NCBI GenBank assembly: GCA_041071465.1
Contig: CP163498.1
Span: 2,074,001-2,138,000 of the forward strand
DNA: 64,000 nt
Reading direction: 5' to 3'
Source: Pseudomonas putida
GTDB taxonomy: Bacteria; Pseudomonadota; Gammaproteobacteria; Pseudomonadales; Pseudomonadaceae
Below the pieces are notes generated by a model, which saw only the letters and a list, made by a program, of their open reading frames with translations, was not told the origin of the DNA and did no database searches. Made by a program: the position numbers and the translations under genes. Every line of letters begins with the position of its first letter. Position 1 is the first letter of the stretch. Of this stretch, positions 8,653 through 17,935 are shown piece after piece.

Positions 8653-9992
8653 ATGGACCCTTCCCCTGGTATCAGCCTCACCTCGTTATTCGCCGACTTC
8701 GGCATGATCATCTTTGCCTTCCTGCTGGTGCTGCTCAACGGCTTCTTCGTTGCCGCCGAGTTCGCCATGGTCAAGCTGCGCGCCACCCGCGTAGAGGCCA
8801 TCGCCGAGCAGCACGGCTGGCGCGGCAACATCCTGCGCAAGGTACACAACCAGCTCGACGCCTACCTGTCGGCCTGCCAGTTGGGCATCACCCTCGCCTC
8901 GCTGGGCCTTGGCTGGGTGGGTGAGCCCGCCTTCGCCCACCTGCTGGAGCCGCTGCTGGCCTACTTTGGCGTGGACAGCGCCGAGCTGGTCAAGGCGATC
9001 TCGTTCTTCGTCGCCTTCTTCGTCATCTCGTACCTGCACATCGTGGTTGGCGAGTTGGCCCCCAAGTCCTGGGCCATTCGCAAGCCAGAACTGCTGTCGT
9101 TGTGGACGGCCGTGCCGCTGTACCTGTTCTACTGGGCAATGTACCCGGCCATCTACCTGCTCAATGCCAGCGCCAACACCATCCTGCGCATTGCCGGCCA
9201 GGGCGAGCCCGGCCCGCACCACGAGCACCACTACAGCCGCGAAGAACTGAAGCTGATCCTGCACTCCAGCCGCGGTCAGGACCCAAGCGACCAAGGCATG
9301 CGCGTGCTGGCCTCGGCCGTGGAAATGGGCGAGCTGGAAGTGGTCGACTGGGCCAACTCGCGTGAGGACATGATCAGCATCGACGCGCATGCGCCGCTGA
9401 AGCAGATCCTGGCCCTGGTGCGCCGCCACAAATTCAGCCGCTACCCGGTGTATGACGCCGAGCGCGAAGAATTCACCGGCCTGCTGCACATCAAGGACCT
9501 GCTGCTAGAGCTAGCTGAGCTTGAGCATTTGCCGAGACCATCGACCTGGAAGACCTAGCCCGGCCACTGGAGCGCGTATCGCGGCACATGCCGCTGTCGC
9601 AACTGCTGGAGCAGTTCCGCAAGGGCGGCGCGCATTTCGTCCTGGTGGAGGAAGCCGACGGCAAGGTAATCGGCTACCTGACCATGGAAGACGTGCTGGA
9701 AGTGCTGGTAGGCGATATCCAGGACGAACACCGCAAGACCGAACGCGGCATCCTCGCCTACCAGCCGGGCAAGCTGCTGGTACGCGGCGACACACCGCTG
9801 TTCAAGGTCGAGCGTCTGCTGGGCATCGACCTCGACCACATCGAGGCAGAAACCCTGGCCGGGTTGATCTACGAAACCCTCAAGCGAGTGCCTGAAGAAG
9901 AGGAAGTGCTGGAGGTCGAAGGGCTGCGCATCATCATCAAAAAGATGAAAGGGCCCAAGATCGTGCTGGCCAAGGTACTGAAGCTGGATTGA
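8653..9992 (+). CDS. CorC/HlyC-family membrane protein with CNNM and CBS domains, frameshifted as sequenced
   Basis: Restoring one G near 9529 (CATTTGCCGAGACC to CATTTGCCGGAGACC) joins two frames into a 446-residue protein. It has the order of the UPF0053/CNNM family: an N-terminal membrane domain of several helices (about 10-190, including the AAEFAMVKLRATR signature at about 35), a tandem CBS pair (about 220-340; FSRYPVYDAEREEFTGLLHIKDLL in the first, GKVIGYLTMEDVLEVLVG in the second) and a C-terminal CorC/HlyC transporter-associated domain (IKKMKGPKIVLAKV end). Family members are linked to magnesium or cobalt handling and are not true haemolysins. ATG 8653 is chosen as it begins the first hydrophobic segment. 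Confidence 0.88.
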
Positions 9993-9999
9993 GGGCCAT

Positions 10000-10018
10000 G
10001 GGGCTGCTTTGCAGCCCC
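10000..10018. terminator. Convergent hairpin terminator
   Basis: GGGGCTGC, TTT loop, GCAGCCCC between the convergent CorC-like gene and the M23 peptidase gene. Confidence 0.6.
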
Positions 10019-10025
10019 AAACATC

Positions 10026-10922
10026 TCAGGGGTTACCCGCAGTAAAGTCGGGCAACCCGCTGATTGGCCTGTCGAACCGGTAAGGTATCGACTCCAGCGC
10101 CAACCCCACATTGCGCTGCACCACGAAATGCAGGTGCGGCCCTGTGCTGTTGCCGGTATTACCCGACTTGGCCAGCATCTGCCCCTGCCGTACCCGCTGC
10201 CCCTCCGCCACCACCACCGAGCCACGCATCAGGTGCAGGTAAACGCCCATGGTGCCATCCGGGTGCAGGATCCTGACAAAATTGCCCGACGGGTTGGGCT
10301 CGCGCCCGCTCTGGCTGTTCTGCATCTTCACCACCACCCCTTCCCGCGCCGCGATGATGGGCGTGCCTTCGGGCATGGCGATATCCATGGCATAGCGCCC
10401 CTTGGGTCCAAAATGACTGACACGGCCATTGGGCCCCTGGGTGACGCGGAACGGCCCGCCGATCCACGGGAACGCATAGCGAAAGCCCTGGGGCCGTTTG
10501 CCTGGGTCACCCATGGCCTGTAGCAGGGTCGAACGGTAGTTCAGCAGCAGCCCTGGCCGCCCCCTGAGCACGCTGAGCATCTGCGTGGTGCGCGGCGGTA
10601 GCAGCCGGCGCACGATACGCGGGGCATCGCCGCCTTGTGCGTTCACCAGGTTGTCCAGCCGTAACTCGACCTCTACCGGCACATGCAGCTCGTTGCGTGC
10701 CGAGAAGCTCACACCACCGTCGAAGGTTTTTGCGTTAAGCAGCACCTGGCCTTCGAGCGTTTCGACCATGGGTTCGAGCAACACCAGGGGCTTGGCGCCG
10801 GGGCCGGGCCGGTCGGAGTAGGAGATCACACCGGATTCGTCAGTGATCTTGTAGAGCGTCACACCCAGGCTCGACGCCGAGGCCATGAGCAATGCACAGA
10901 ACAGCAGCAGGCGCGCGGGCAT
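10026..10922 (-). CDS. M23-family (LytM) peptidase, exported
   Basis: The 298-residue protein begins with a signal peptide (MPARLLLFCALLMASASSLG), then a DUF4124-like short segment (LYKITDESGVISYSDRPG). The C-terminal domain is a LytM/M23 metallopeptidase: the zinc-ligand strand HFGPKGRYAMDIAMPEGTPI (about residues 170-189) and the catalytic HLHF near the end (about 263-266) are present, so it should be an active peptidoglycan endopeptidase or hydrolase. The usual first-ligand pattern HxxxxxxxD is visible as H-FGPKGRYAM-D. It is transcribed on the minus strand just downstream of a response-regulator gene, with 114 bp between. Confidence 0.88.
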   Translation of the reverse strand: MPARLLLFCALLMASASSLGVTLYKITDESGVISYSDRPGPGAKPLVLLEPMVETLEGQVLLNAKTFDGGVSFSARNELHVPVEVELRLDNLVNAQGGDAPRIVRRLLPPRTTQMLSVLRGRPGLLLNYRSTLLQAMGDPGKRPQGFRYAFPWIGGPFRVTQGPNGRVSHFGPKGRYAMDIAMPEGTPIIAAREGVVVKMQNSQSGREPNPSGNFVRILHPDGTMGVYLHLMRGSVVVAEGQRVRQGQMLAKSGNTGNSTGPHLHFVVQRNVGLALESIPYRFDRPISGLPDFTAGNP

Positions 10923-11036
10923 GATAGTGGCTTTTTGACAGTTATGATCTGTCGAAGCCTAGCAGCGGGTTTTGTGGCGGGTATTGCAGTTGGTCGGATG
11001 GCGCAGGAGCAGCCCTGTGCTGCCCCTGCCCCTGCC

Positions 11037-11927
11037 TCAGGCGCCGGGGGTGAAGTGCTTCTGCGCAGTCCCTCGGGCAATCAGCCGCGACAGGTAGTCG
11101 AGCTTCTGGGCATCCTGGTCGACGAACTTGAACGTCAACTGCAGCCAGTCACTGTCAGGCTTGGGCTCCAGCGCCGCGACAGCATGCAGGTAACCGTTCA
11201 GACGAGCGACTTCGGCGCTTTCGCCCTGCTCCAGGTCCAGCACCGCGCCTTCGAGCACCTGTGGCAGCGCTTCGCTGCGGCGTACCACCAGCAGCGCTTC
11301 TTTCAGGCTAAGCGCCTTGATCACGCACGGCTGCATGCCACTGGCCAGGCGCAGCTGGCCCTGACCACGGCCGCTCGGCGCGGAGGCAGCAGGTGCGGGC
11401 GCCGTGACCAGAGGCTTAGCCGGTGCTGGCGCAGGCGCCGAAACCTTGACCGCTTCCGGCTTGCCGGCGGTCAGCGCGTTCAACGAATCGTTCGCGAACG
11501 CCGAATTGGTACGCGCCGGGCCAATAGCCATCAGGCTGTCGAGCTTGCCGATCTTGGTCAGGGCTTTTTTCACCTTGGTCAGCAGTTGTTCGTTGGTGAA
11601 CGGCTTGCCGACAAAGTCGGAAACGCCCGCCTGGATCGCCTGAATGACATTTTCCTTGTCGCCACGGCTGGTCACCATGATGAACTGAAGGTGCTTCAGC
11701 GCAGGCTGCTGGCGGCACCAGGTGAGCAGCTCCAGGCCGGACATTTCCGGCATTTCCCAGTCGCACAGGACCAGGTCGAACGCTTCCTTGCCGAGCATGG
11801 CCATGGCCTTGCGACCATTGACCGCGTCGTCGATGGCCATGCCCGGGAAGGCATTGCGCAGGCACTTGCGGACCAGGTCACGGATAAACGGGGCGTCATC
11901 CACGACCAGCACATTCACTTTACTCAT
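11037..11927 (-). CDS. Response regulator with C-terminal PilZ-like domain
   Basis: A 296-residue regulator with a CheY-like receiver (1-125: D10/D11, phosphoacceptor D56 in LCDWEMPEMSG, K109 in VGKPF). A long Ala/Pro linker (about 155-190) leads to a C-terminal domain of about 100 residues that looks like a small beta-barrel module of the PilZ type. The classical PilZ RxxxR motif is not obvious, so c-di-GMP binding is doubtful. AAGGAG lies 8 nt before ATG 11927. No cognate kinase is adjacent, and output is not predictable; a role in chemotaxis or surface behaviour is speculative. Confidence 0.8.
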   Translation of the reverse strand: MSKVNVLVVDDAPFIRDLVRKCLRNAFPGMAIDDAVNGRKAMAMLGKEAFDLVLCDWEMPEMSGLELLTWCRQQPALKHLQFIMVTSRGDKENVIQAIQAGVSDFVGKPFTNEQLLTKVKKALTKIGKLDSLMAIGPARTNSAFANDSLNALTAGKPEAVKVSAPAPAPAKPLVTAPAPAASAPSGRGQGQLRLASGMQPCVIKALSLKEALLVVRRSEALPQVLEGAVLDLEQGESAEVARLNGYLHAVAALEPKPDSDWLQLTFKFVDQDAQKLDYLSRLIARGTAQKHFTPGA

Positions 11928-12041
11928 CGATACTCCTTCTGAATCCCGACTAGCCTACTGCCAAGTACTGGCCATTTGCTACAACCTGGTCACGCCGGGA
12001 TCGTTCGCGGGTGCCTGCCGGCTCTCGACCGCAAACGAAAA

Positions 12042-12061
12042 CGCCCGGCCAAGGCCGGGCG
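12042..12061 (-). terminator. Intrinsic terminator after phoU
   Basis: CGCCCGGCC, AA, GGCCGGGCG followed on the minus strand by TTTTCGTTT, just past the phoU stop. It closes the pst-phoU operon. Confidence 0.8.
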
Positions 12062-12080
12062 TCGATGCTCGGGAGCAACC

Positions 12081-12851
12081 TTATTTATCGTCAGATTCAC
12101 CTGGAACATTAGCCTTTTCGCCGTCGACGACAGCAGTGCCCTGCACTTCTGCAGTCATGCGCTTGAGGCCCATGTGCCGCACGTCGGTGCCGCGCACCAG
12201 GTAGATAACCAATTCGGAGATGTTGCGCGCATGGTCGCCAATACGCTCCAGCGAGCGCAGCACCCAGATCACGCTCAACACCCGCGAGATAGAACGCGGG
12301 TCTTCCATCATGTAGGTGACCAGCTCACGCAGCGCTGTCTTGTATTCGCGGTCGATGGTCTTGTCGTACTGGGCCACCGACAACGCCAGGTCGGCATCGA
12401 AGCGAGCAAAGGCGTCCAGCGCATCGCGGACCATGTTGCGCACCTGGTCGCCGATGTGGCGCACCTCGACGTAGCCGCGTGGCGACTCGCCTTCTTCGCA
12501 CAGCTGGATAGCGCGGCGGGCGATTTTGGTCGACTCGTCACCAATGCGCTCCAGGTCGATCACCGACTTTGAAATGCTGATGATCAGGCGCAGGTCGGAG
12601 GCCGCCGGCTGGCGGCGGGCGAGGATGCGCAGGCACTCCTCGTCGATGTTGCGCTCCATCTGGTTGATCTGCTCGTCGACCTCACGCACTTGCTGGGCCA
12701 GGCCAGAGTCGGCTTCGATCAGCGCGGTCACCGCGTCGTTGACCTGCTTTTCCACCAGCCCGCCCATGGCCAGCAGGTGGCTGCGCACCTCTTCGAGCTC
12801 GGCGTTGAACTGCTGGGAAATGTGATGGGTAAGGCTTTCTTTGTTGATCAT
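12081..12851 (-). CDS. phoU: Phosphate signalling regulator PhoU
   Basis: Negative regulator that links the Pst transporter to PhoR. The 256-residue protein is two repeated three-helix PhoU bundles (about 10-110 and 115-215) with the metal-binding EDxxD-type helices seen as DLERIGDESTKIA (about residues 100-112) and SLERIGDHARNISE (about 204-217). Two ATGs occur in tandem (12854 and 12851); the second has GGAG at better spacing and gives the usual length. It is the last gene of pstC-pstA-pstB-phoU. Confidence 0.97.
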   Translation of the reverse strand: MINKESLTHHISQQFNAELEEVRSHLLAMGGLVEKQVNDAVTALIEADSGLAQQVREVDEQINQMERNIDEECLRILARRQPAASDLRLIISISKSVIDLERIGDESTKIARRAIQLCEEGESPRGYVEVRHIGDQVRNMVRDALDAFARFDADLALSVAQYDKTIDREYKTALRELVTYMMEDPRSISRVLSVIWVLRSLERIGDHARNISELVIYLVRGTDVRHMGLKRMTAEVQGTAVVDGEKANVPGESDDK

Positions 12852-12914
12852 CATTCGCTCCGCGAAGAAGCTGCAAGCTTCAAGTAGTTCGTCTCGTTCC
12901 CTGGCGGGTCGGGC

Positions 12915-13748
12915 TTAGCCGTAGCGCCCGGTGATGTAGTCTTCGGTCTGCTTCTTCGCCGGGTTGGTGAACAGGGTATCGGTATCGCCGAATTCGACCA
13001 GTTTGCCCATGTACATGAACGCGGTGTAATCCGAAACACGGGCCGCCTGTTGCATGTTGTGGGTCACGATGACGATGGTGTACTTGGATTTCAATTCGTA
13101 GATCAGCTCTTCGACCTTCAACGTCGAGATCGGGTCCAGCGCGGAGCAGGGTTCATCGAGCAACAGCACCTCCGGCTCCACCGCGATGGTGCGGGCGATG
13201 ACCAGGCGCTGCTGCTGGCCACCGGACAGGCCCAGCGCCGACTCGTGCAGGCGATCTTTCACCTCGTCCCACAAGGCCGCGCCCTTCAACGCCCATTCGA
13301 CGGCTTCATCCAGCACGCGCTTCTTGTTGATGCCCTGGATGCGCAGGCCGTAGACGACGTTCTCGTAGATGGTCTTGGGGAACGGGTTGGGCTTCTGGAA
13401 CACCATGCCCACACGGCGGCGCAGCTCGGCCACGTCTTCGCCCTTGCGGTAGATGTTGTTGCCGTACAGGTTGATGGCGCCTTCCACGCGGCAACCGTCA
13501 ACCAGGTCGTTCATGCGGTTGAAGGTGCGCAGCAGGGTCGACTTGCCGCAGCCGGACGGCCCGATGAAGGCGGTCACGCGCTGCTTGGGGATGTTCATGC
13601 TGACGTCGAACAACGCCTGCTTGTCGCCGTAGAACAGGCTCAGGCCCGGCACTTCGATGGCCACGGTTTCTTCGGCCAGGCGCAGGCTCTGCTTGTTGCG
13701 GCCCAGGGCAGACATGTCGATGCCGTGGGTATGGGAATCTTGCTGCAT
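12915..13748 (-). CDS. pstB: Phosphate ABC transporter ATPase PstB
   Basis: Cytoplasmic ATPase of the high-affinity phosphate importer. Of 277 residues, Walker [10 protein letters not shown] is at about 63-71, the ABC signature LSGGQQQR at about 170-177, Walker [13 protein letters not shown] at about 190-201 and the switch histidine in VTHNMQQA at about 223. The start at 13748 is preferred because GGAG lies 6 nt upstream; the longer ATG at 13760 has no ribosome binding site. An N-terminal extension of about 25 residues relative to E. coli PstB is normal for pseudomonads. Confidence 0.97.
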   Translation of the reverse strand: MQQDSHTHGIDMSALGRNKQSLRLAEETVAIEVPGLSLFYGDKQALFDVSMNIPKQRVTAFIGPSGCGKSTLLRTFNRMNDLVDGCRVEGAINLYGNNIYRKGEDVAELRRRVGMVFQKPNPFPKTIYENVVYGLRIQGINKKRVLDEAVEWALKGAALWDEVKDRLHESALGLSGGQQQRLVIARTIAVEPEVLLLDEPCSALDPISTLKVEELIYELKSKYTIVIVTHNMQQAARVSDYTAFMYMGKLVEFGDTDTLFTNPAKKQTEDYITGRYG

Positions 13749-13820
13749 GGTCAACTCCATACGCTATCAATTCGTTTCAAAGGGCCGCCCGGCGTTCGGG
13801 CGGCACGCTTGCAATCAGGG

Positions 13821-15491
13821 TCAGCTGTCCAGCGCCTTGTACTTCTCGCGCAGGTGGTTGCGGATCCACACGGCCGACAGGTTGAGGGTGGCGATCACCA
13901 GCACCAGCAGCAGCGCCGTGGCATATACCAGCGGCCGCGCGGCTTCGACGTTCGGGCTTTGGAAGCCGACGTCATAGATATGGAAGCCCAGGTGCATGAT
14001 CTTCTGGTCCAGGTGCAGGTACGGGTAGTTCCCGTCCACCGGCAGCGACGGCGCCAGCTTCACCACACCCACCAGCATCAGCGGCGCCACTTCACCGGCA
14101 GCGCGGGCCACGGCGAGGATCATGCCGGTCATCATGGCCGGGCTGGCCATTGGCAGGACGATCTTCCACAGCGTTTCCGCCTTGGTCGCACCCAGCGCCA
14201 GCGAACCTTCACGCACGGTGCGTGGGATACGCGCCAGGCCTTCTTCGGTCGCCACGATCACCACCGGCACCGCCAGCAGTGCCAGGGTCAGCGATGCCCA
14301 CAGCAGGCCAGGGGTGCCCAGGGTCGGCGCCGGCAGTGCTTCGGGGAAGAACAGGCGGTCGATCGAGCCACCCAGCACGTAGACGAAGAAGCCCAGGCCG
14401 AACACGCCGTAGACGATCGCCGGCACACCGGCCAGGTTGTTCACCGCAATGCGGATCAAACGGGTCACCGGGCCTTGCCTTGCGTATTCACGCAGGTAGA
14501 CAGCGGCCAGCACGCCGAACGGGGTGACGATCACGGCCATGATCAGGGTCATCATCACCGTACCGAAGATGGCCGGGAAGATACCGCCCTCGGTGTTGGC
14601 TTCACGCGGGTCGTCGCTGAGGAACTCCCAGACCTTGGCAAAGTAGGTGCCCAGCTTGGTGAAACCGGACATGCCGTTCGGCTGGATGGCGTGCACCACC
14701 TTGCTCAGGTTGATTTCCACTTCACGGCCATTGCCATCGCGCGCCACCAGGCTGTCGCGGGCGAAGGCTTGGTGCAGGCCAGTCAGGCGGTCTTCGATGG
14801 CCTTGTAGCGGCTGTTCAGCTCGGCGCGGTCGGCGTCCATGTCGGCCTGGGCGGCAGCGTCCAGCTTGCCGTCCAGTTCCAGCTTGCGGGCCTGCAGGCG
14901 TAGGCGCTCGAGGCCATGGTTGATGGCACCGATGTCCTTCTTTTCCAGTTGCTGCAGCTCGCCATTAAGGTGGTTGGCACGCTTGAGACGGGCTTGCAGC
15001 TCGGTCCAGGCTGCAGGGCCTTCGGCAACCACGCGGCCTTGTTCCTTGACGCTGACCAGGTAGCCGTAGAAGTTACCCCACTCGCGGCGCTCCAGGGCGA
15101 TCAGGTCGGCCGGGCGCTGTTCGTCGACCAACCAATCGCCAACCACCCAGGTGAAGTCGCTGCCGTTGAGGTCGCGGTTACCCACCTTGATCAGCTCGCG
15201 GGTCATGAACTCCGGGCCTTGGTCCGGTACCGGCAGGCCGGCGCCCTTGAGGCGGGCACGCGGCACCTCTTCCTTTTGCACCACTTCGCCGATAACGATG
15301 TGATCAGCCTGGCCCGGCACCTTGTAGGTGGCCTGGACAAGATCGGCCGGCCAGAAGTGGCCCAGGCCGCGCACGGCGATCACCGCCAGCAGGCCGACGG
15401 TCATGATCACCGCCATGGCCACCGCGCCGCCGCTCATCCAGACGCCTGGGGCGCCGCTCTTGAACCAGCCTTTGAGGGAATCCTTTTTCAC
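13821..15491 (-). CDS. pstA: Phosphate ABC transporter permease PstA, enlarged form
   Basis: Inner-membrane permease. At 556 residues it is nearly twice the length of E. coli PstA. A first transmembrane helix (about 18-42) is followed by about 240 extra residues containing a helical segment rich in Leu, Lys and Glu (about 165-245, likely coiled coil), probably periplasmic. The permease core (about 300-545) has the typical helices and the EAA-like loop RTVREGSLALGATKAETLWKIVLPMA (about 434-459) that contacts PstB. A GTG start at 15491 has AAGG 9 nt upstream; pstC ends only 17 bp before. Confidence 0.95.
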   Translation of the reverse strand: MKKDSLKGWFKSGAPGVWMSGGAVAMAVIMTVGLLAVIAVRGLGHFWPADLVQATYKVPGQADHIVIGEVVQKEEVPRARLKGAGLPVPDQGPEFMTRELIKVGNRDLNGSDFTWVVGDWLVDEQRPADLIALERREWGNFYGYLVSVKEQGRVVAEGPAAWTELQARLKRANHLNGELQQLEKKDIGAINHGLERLRLQARKLELDGKLDAAAQADMDADRAELNSRYKAIEDRLTGLHQAFARDSLVARDGNGREVEINLSKVVHAIQPNGMSGFTKLGTYFAKVWEFLSDDPREANTEGGIFPAIFGTVMMTLIMAVIVTPFGVLAAVYLREYARQGPVTRLIRIAVNNLAGVPAIVYGVFGLGFFVYVLGGSIDRLFFPEALPAPTLGTPGLLWASLTLALLAVPVVIVATEEGLARIPRTVREGSLALGATKAETLWKIVLPMASPAMMTGMILAVARAAGEVAPLMLVGVVKLAPSLPVDGNYPYLHLDQKIMHLGFHIYDVGFQSPNVEAARPLVYATALLLVLVIATLNLSAVWIRNHLREKYKALDS

Positions 15492-15508
15492 GGATCGCTA
15501 CCTTTCTA

Positions 15509-17797
15509 TCAAAGCGACGAGTATTTCTTGCGCAGACGCTGGCGAATCAGCTCGGCCAAGGTGTTCATGATGAAGGTGAACATCAGCAGCACCAGGGCGG
15601 CCAGGAACAGCACGCGATAGTGGCTGCCACCGACTTCCGATTCCGGCATTTCCACGGCCACGTTGGCGGCCAGGGTGCGCATGCCTTCGAACAGGTTCAT
15701 TTCCATCACCGGGGTGTTGCCGGTGGCCATCAGCACGATCATGGTCTCGCCCACTGCCCGGCCCATGCCGATCATCAACGCCGAGAAGATGCCTGGGCTG
15801 GCGGTGAGGATGACCACGCGGGTCAGGGTCTGCCAGGGCGTCGCGCCCAGTGCCAGCGAGCCGAGGGTCAGGCTGCGTGGCACGCTGAACACCGCATCTT
15901 CGGCAATGGAATAGATGTTCGGGATGACCGCGAAGCCCATGGCGATGCCCACTACCAGGGCGTTGCGCTGGTCGTAGGTGATACCTAGGTCGTTGGTGAT
16001 CCACAGGCGCATGTCGCCGCCGAAGAACCAGCTTTCCAGGTGCGGGCTCATGGTCAGGGCGAACCAGCCGGTGAACAGGATGACCGGGATCAGGATCGCC
16101 GCTTCCCAGCCATCCGGCACACGCAGGCGGATCGACTCCGGCAGGCGGCTCCAGACGAAGCCGGCCAGCAGGATGCCAAACGGCATCAGCAGGAACAGGC
16201 TGAACACACCCGGCAAGTGGCCTTCCAGGTATGGGGCCAGGAACAGGCCGGCGAAGAAGCCGAGGATCACCGTCGGCATCGCTTCCATCAGCTCGATCAC
16301 CGGCTTGACCTTGCGGCGCATGCCAGGGGCCATGAAGTAGGCGGTGTAGATGGCAGCGGCAATGGCCAGCGGGGCGGCCAGGATCATCGCGTAGAACGCG
16401 GCCTTGAGGGTACCGAAGGTCAGCGGCGACAGGCTGAGCTTGGGCTCGAAGTCGGTGTTCGAAGCGGTCGATTGCCAGACGTACTTGGGTTCGTCGTAGT
16501 TCTCGTACCACACCTTGCCCCACAGCGCACTGAAGGAAACCTCCGGGTGCGGGTTGCGCAGGCTCAGCGGCAGCAGCTTGCCACCTTCTTCGATGATGAT
16601 GCGGTTGGCGCGTGGCGACAGGGCCAGGATGCCAGGGCCTTCGGCAGCCGGCTCGACCAGCAAGGTACGGTGCGCGGTGCTGTGGAACACGCCCAGCTTG
16701 CCGTCGGCGTCGAGGGCGATGAAGCCCTTGCGGCGCTCTTCGGCGTCGATCTGCACGATAGGCGCCTTGCCCATCTGGAAGGTACGAATCTGCTTGAAGC
16801 GCGATTCGCCATCCGGGTCGCGGGCCATGAACCACTGGGCCAGGCCGCCCTTGGAGTCACCGATGATCAGCGAAATGCCACCGACCAGCTGGGCCGTGGC
16901 GGTAATTTCAGTGTCGGCGCTTTCAGACAACTTGTAACGGCCGTTGAGGCTCTTGTCGCGCAGGCTGAACACGTCAGCCGTGGCGCGACCGTTGATCACG
17001 TACAACCACTGCTGGCGCGGGTCGATGAAGATGTTCTTCACCGTTTCGGTCATCTGCGGCAGGGCGATACGGTTCTGCTCGGTGGTGACCTCTTCGGTCA
17101 TCATGTTTTCCGTGCGAGTCAGCTCGACCACCTGCAGGTGCGCGCCAGTGGAACCGGCCAGCAGCAAGGTGTCGCCATTGACGTTGACGCTCACGTGCTC
17201 CAGCGCGCGGCCCTGTTCGTCGAGCACGAACGGCTGCTCGCCGTACGGGTAGTCGATGCCGGGGGCGATGGTTTTCTTGTTGTCGGGGTAGGTGATCTTG
17301 TAGGTGTGGTGGAACACCAGCGCCTGGCCATTGGACAAGCCAAGCACCACCAGCGGGCTGCCCGGCTGGTCGGTACTGATCGACGTGACCTGGGTGTCTG
17401 CCGGCACCGGCAGGTCGACCCGCTTGAGCGCGTTGCCGGTTTTGGTATCGAAGAACAATGCCTGGCCCTTGTCCGAAACCCGCATCCCCACCAGGTTCTG
17501 CTCTTCAAGCGCGATCATCAGCGGGTTGCCGGCATCCTGCTGCAGCCAGGTCGGCTCCAGGGCTTTCTTGCTGGTCAGCTGGGCGCCCTGGAACAGTGGC
17601 AGTACCACGTACGCCAGGTAGAAGAAGATCAGGGTGATTGCCGCCAGTACGGCAAGACCGCCGACCAGCACATACCAGCGGGTCAGGCGGTCCTTGAGCG
17701 CGCGCATGCGGCGCTTGCGTTGCAACTCGGGCGTATTGAAATCAATGCGCACGGGCTGGGAGTTTTGGGTCATGTTGGAATTGGCCAGATCATTCAT
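15509..17797 (-). CDS. pstC: Phosphate ABC transporter permease PstC, enlarged form
   Basis: Partner permease of PstA. The product has about 762 residues, against roughly 320 in E. coli. A transmembrane helix near residues 38-62 is followed by about 390 residues of repeated beta-strand units (for instance VGMRVSDKGQALFFDTKTG, VVLGLSNGQALVFHHTY, GFIALDADGKLGVFHSTAH) that look like a beta-propeller, placed on the periplasmic side. The permease domain (about 465-760) ends with the helix TFIMNTLAELIRQRLRKKY. The EAA-like loop LTLGSLALGATPWQTLTRVVI is present. The ATG at 17797 is chosen over 17803 by spacing to AGGGTG. Confidence 0.94.
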   Translation of the reverse strand: MNDLANSNMTQNSQPVRIDFNTPELQRKRRMRALKDRLTRWYVLVGGLAVLAAITLIFFYLAYVVLPLFQGAQLTSKKALEPTWLQQDAGNPLMIALEEQNLVGMRVSDKGQALFFDTKTGNALKRVDLPVPADTQVTSISTDQPGSPLVVLGLSNGQALVFHHTYKITYPDNKKTIAPGIDYPYGEQPFVLDEQGRALEHVSVNVNGDTLLLAGSTGAHLQVVELTRTENMMTEEVTTEQNRIALPQMTETVKNIFIDPRQQWLYVINGRATADVFSLRDKSLNGRYKLSESADTEITATAQLVGGISLIIGDSKGGLAQWFMARDPDGESRFKQIRTFQMGKAPIVQIDAEERRKGFIALDADGKLGVFHSTAHRTLLVEPAAEGPGILALSPRANRIIIEEGGKLLPLSLRNPHPEVSFSALWGKVWYENYDEPKYVWQSTASNTDFEPKLSLSPLTFGTLKAAFYAMILAAPLAIAAAIYTAYFMAPGMRRKVKPVIELMEAMPTVILGFFAGLFLAPYLEGHLPGVFSLFLLMPFGILLAGFVWSRLPESIRLRVPDGWEAAILIPVILFTGWFALTMSPHLESWFFGGDMRLWITNDLGITYDQRNALVVGIAMGFAVIPNIYSIAEDAVFSVPRSLTLGSLALGATPWQTLTRVVILTASPGIFSALMIGMGRAVGETMIVLMATGNTPVMEMNLFEGMRTLAANVAVEMPESEVGGSHYRVLFLAALVLLMFTFIMNTLAELIRQRLRKKYSSL

Positions 17798-17819
17798 GCG
17801 CACACCCTAGCGGTCCCGT

Positions 17820-17837
17820 GTGACAAAAACATTACAA
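17820..17837 (-). promoter_or_regulatory. Pho-box-like repeat just upstream of pstC
   Basis: On the minus strand TTGTAAT, GTTT, TTGTCAC: two half-sites with the 11-bp pitch of a Pho box. It ends about 22 bp before the pstC start codon, so a promoter here would give a very short or absent leader. This suggests pstCAB-phoU has its own PhoB-driven promoter separate from pstS. Confidence 0.5.
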
Positions 17838-17896
17838 AGTGGTGACGCGCGAAAGCCCGCCGCACAGGGAACCTGGCTTCGGACTGGAAATTCGTG

Positions 17897-17927
17897 GAAG
17901 AGGCCGGGCAGTGGCTCCGGCCTCTTC
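17897..17927 (-). terminator. Hairpin terminator after pstS
   Basis: GAAGAGGCCGG and its exact complement, 9-nt loop, directly beyond the pstS stop. No strong U-run on the minus strand, so it may be leaky and let some pstS transcripts continue into pstC. Confidence 0.65.
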
Positions 17928-17935
17928 TTAATTAC

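Noticed and set aside
13050..14903. 617-residue plus-strand open frame across pstB and pstA
   Set aside because: Antisense shadow: composition dominated by Gly/Gln/His/Arg, no domains, while both minus-strand Pst proteins are intact. The same applies to 16040-17845 opposite pstC.
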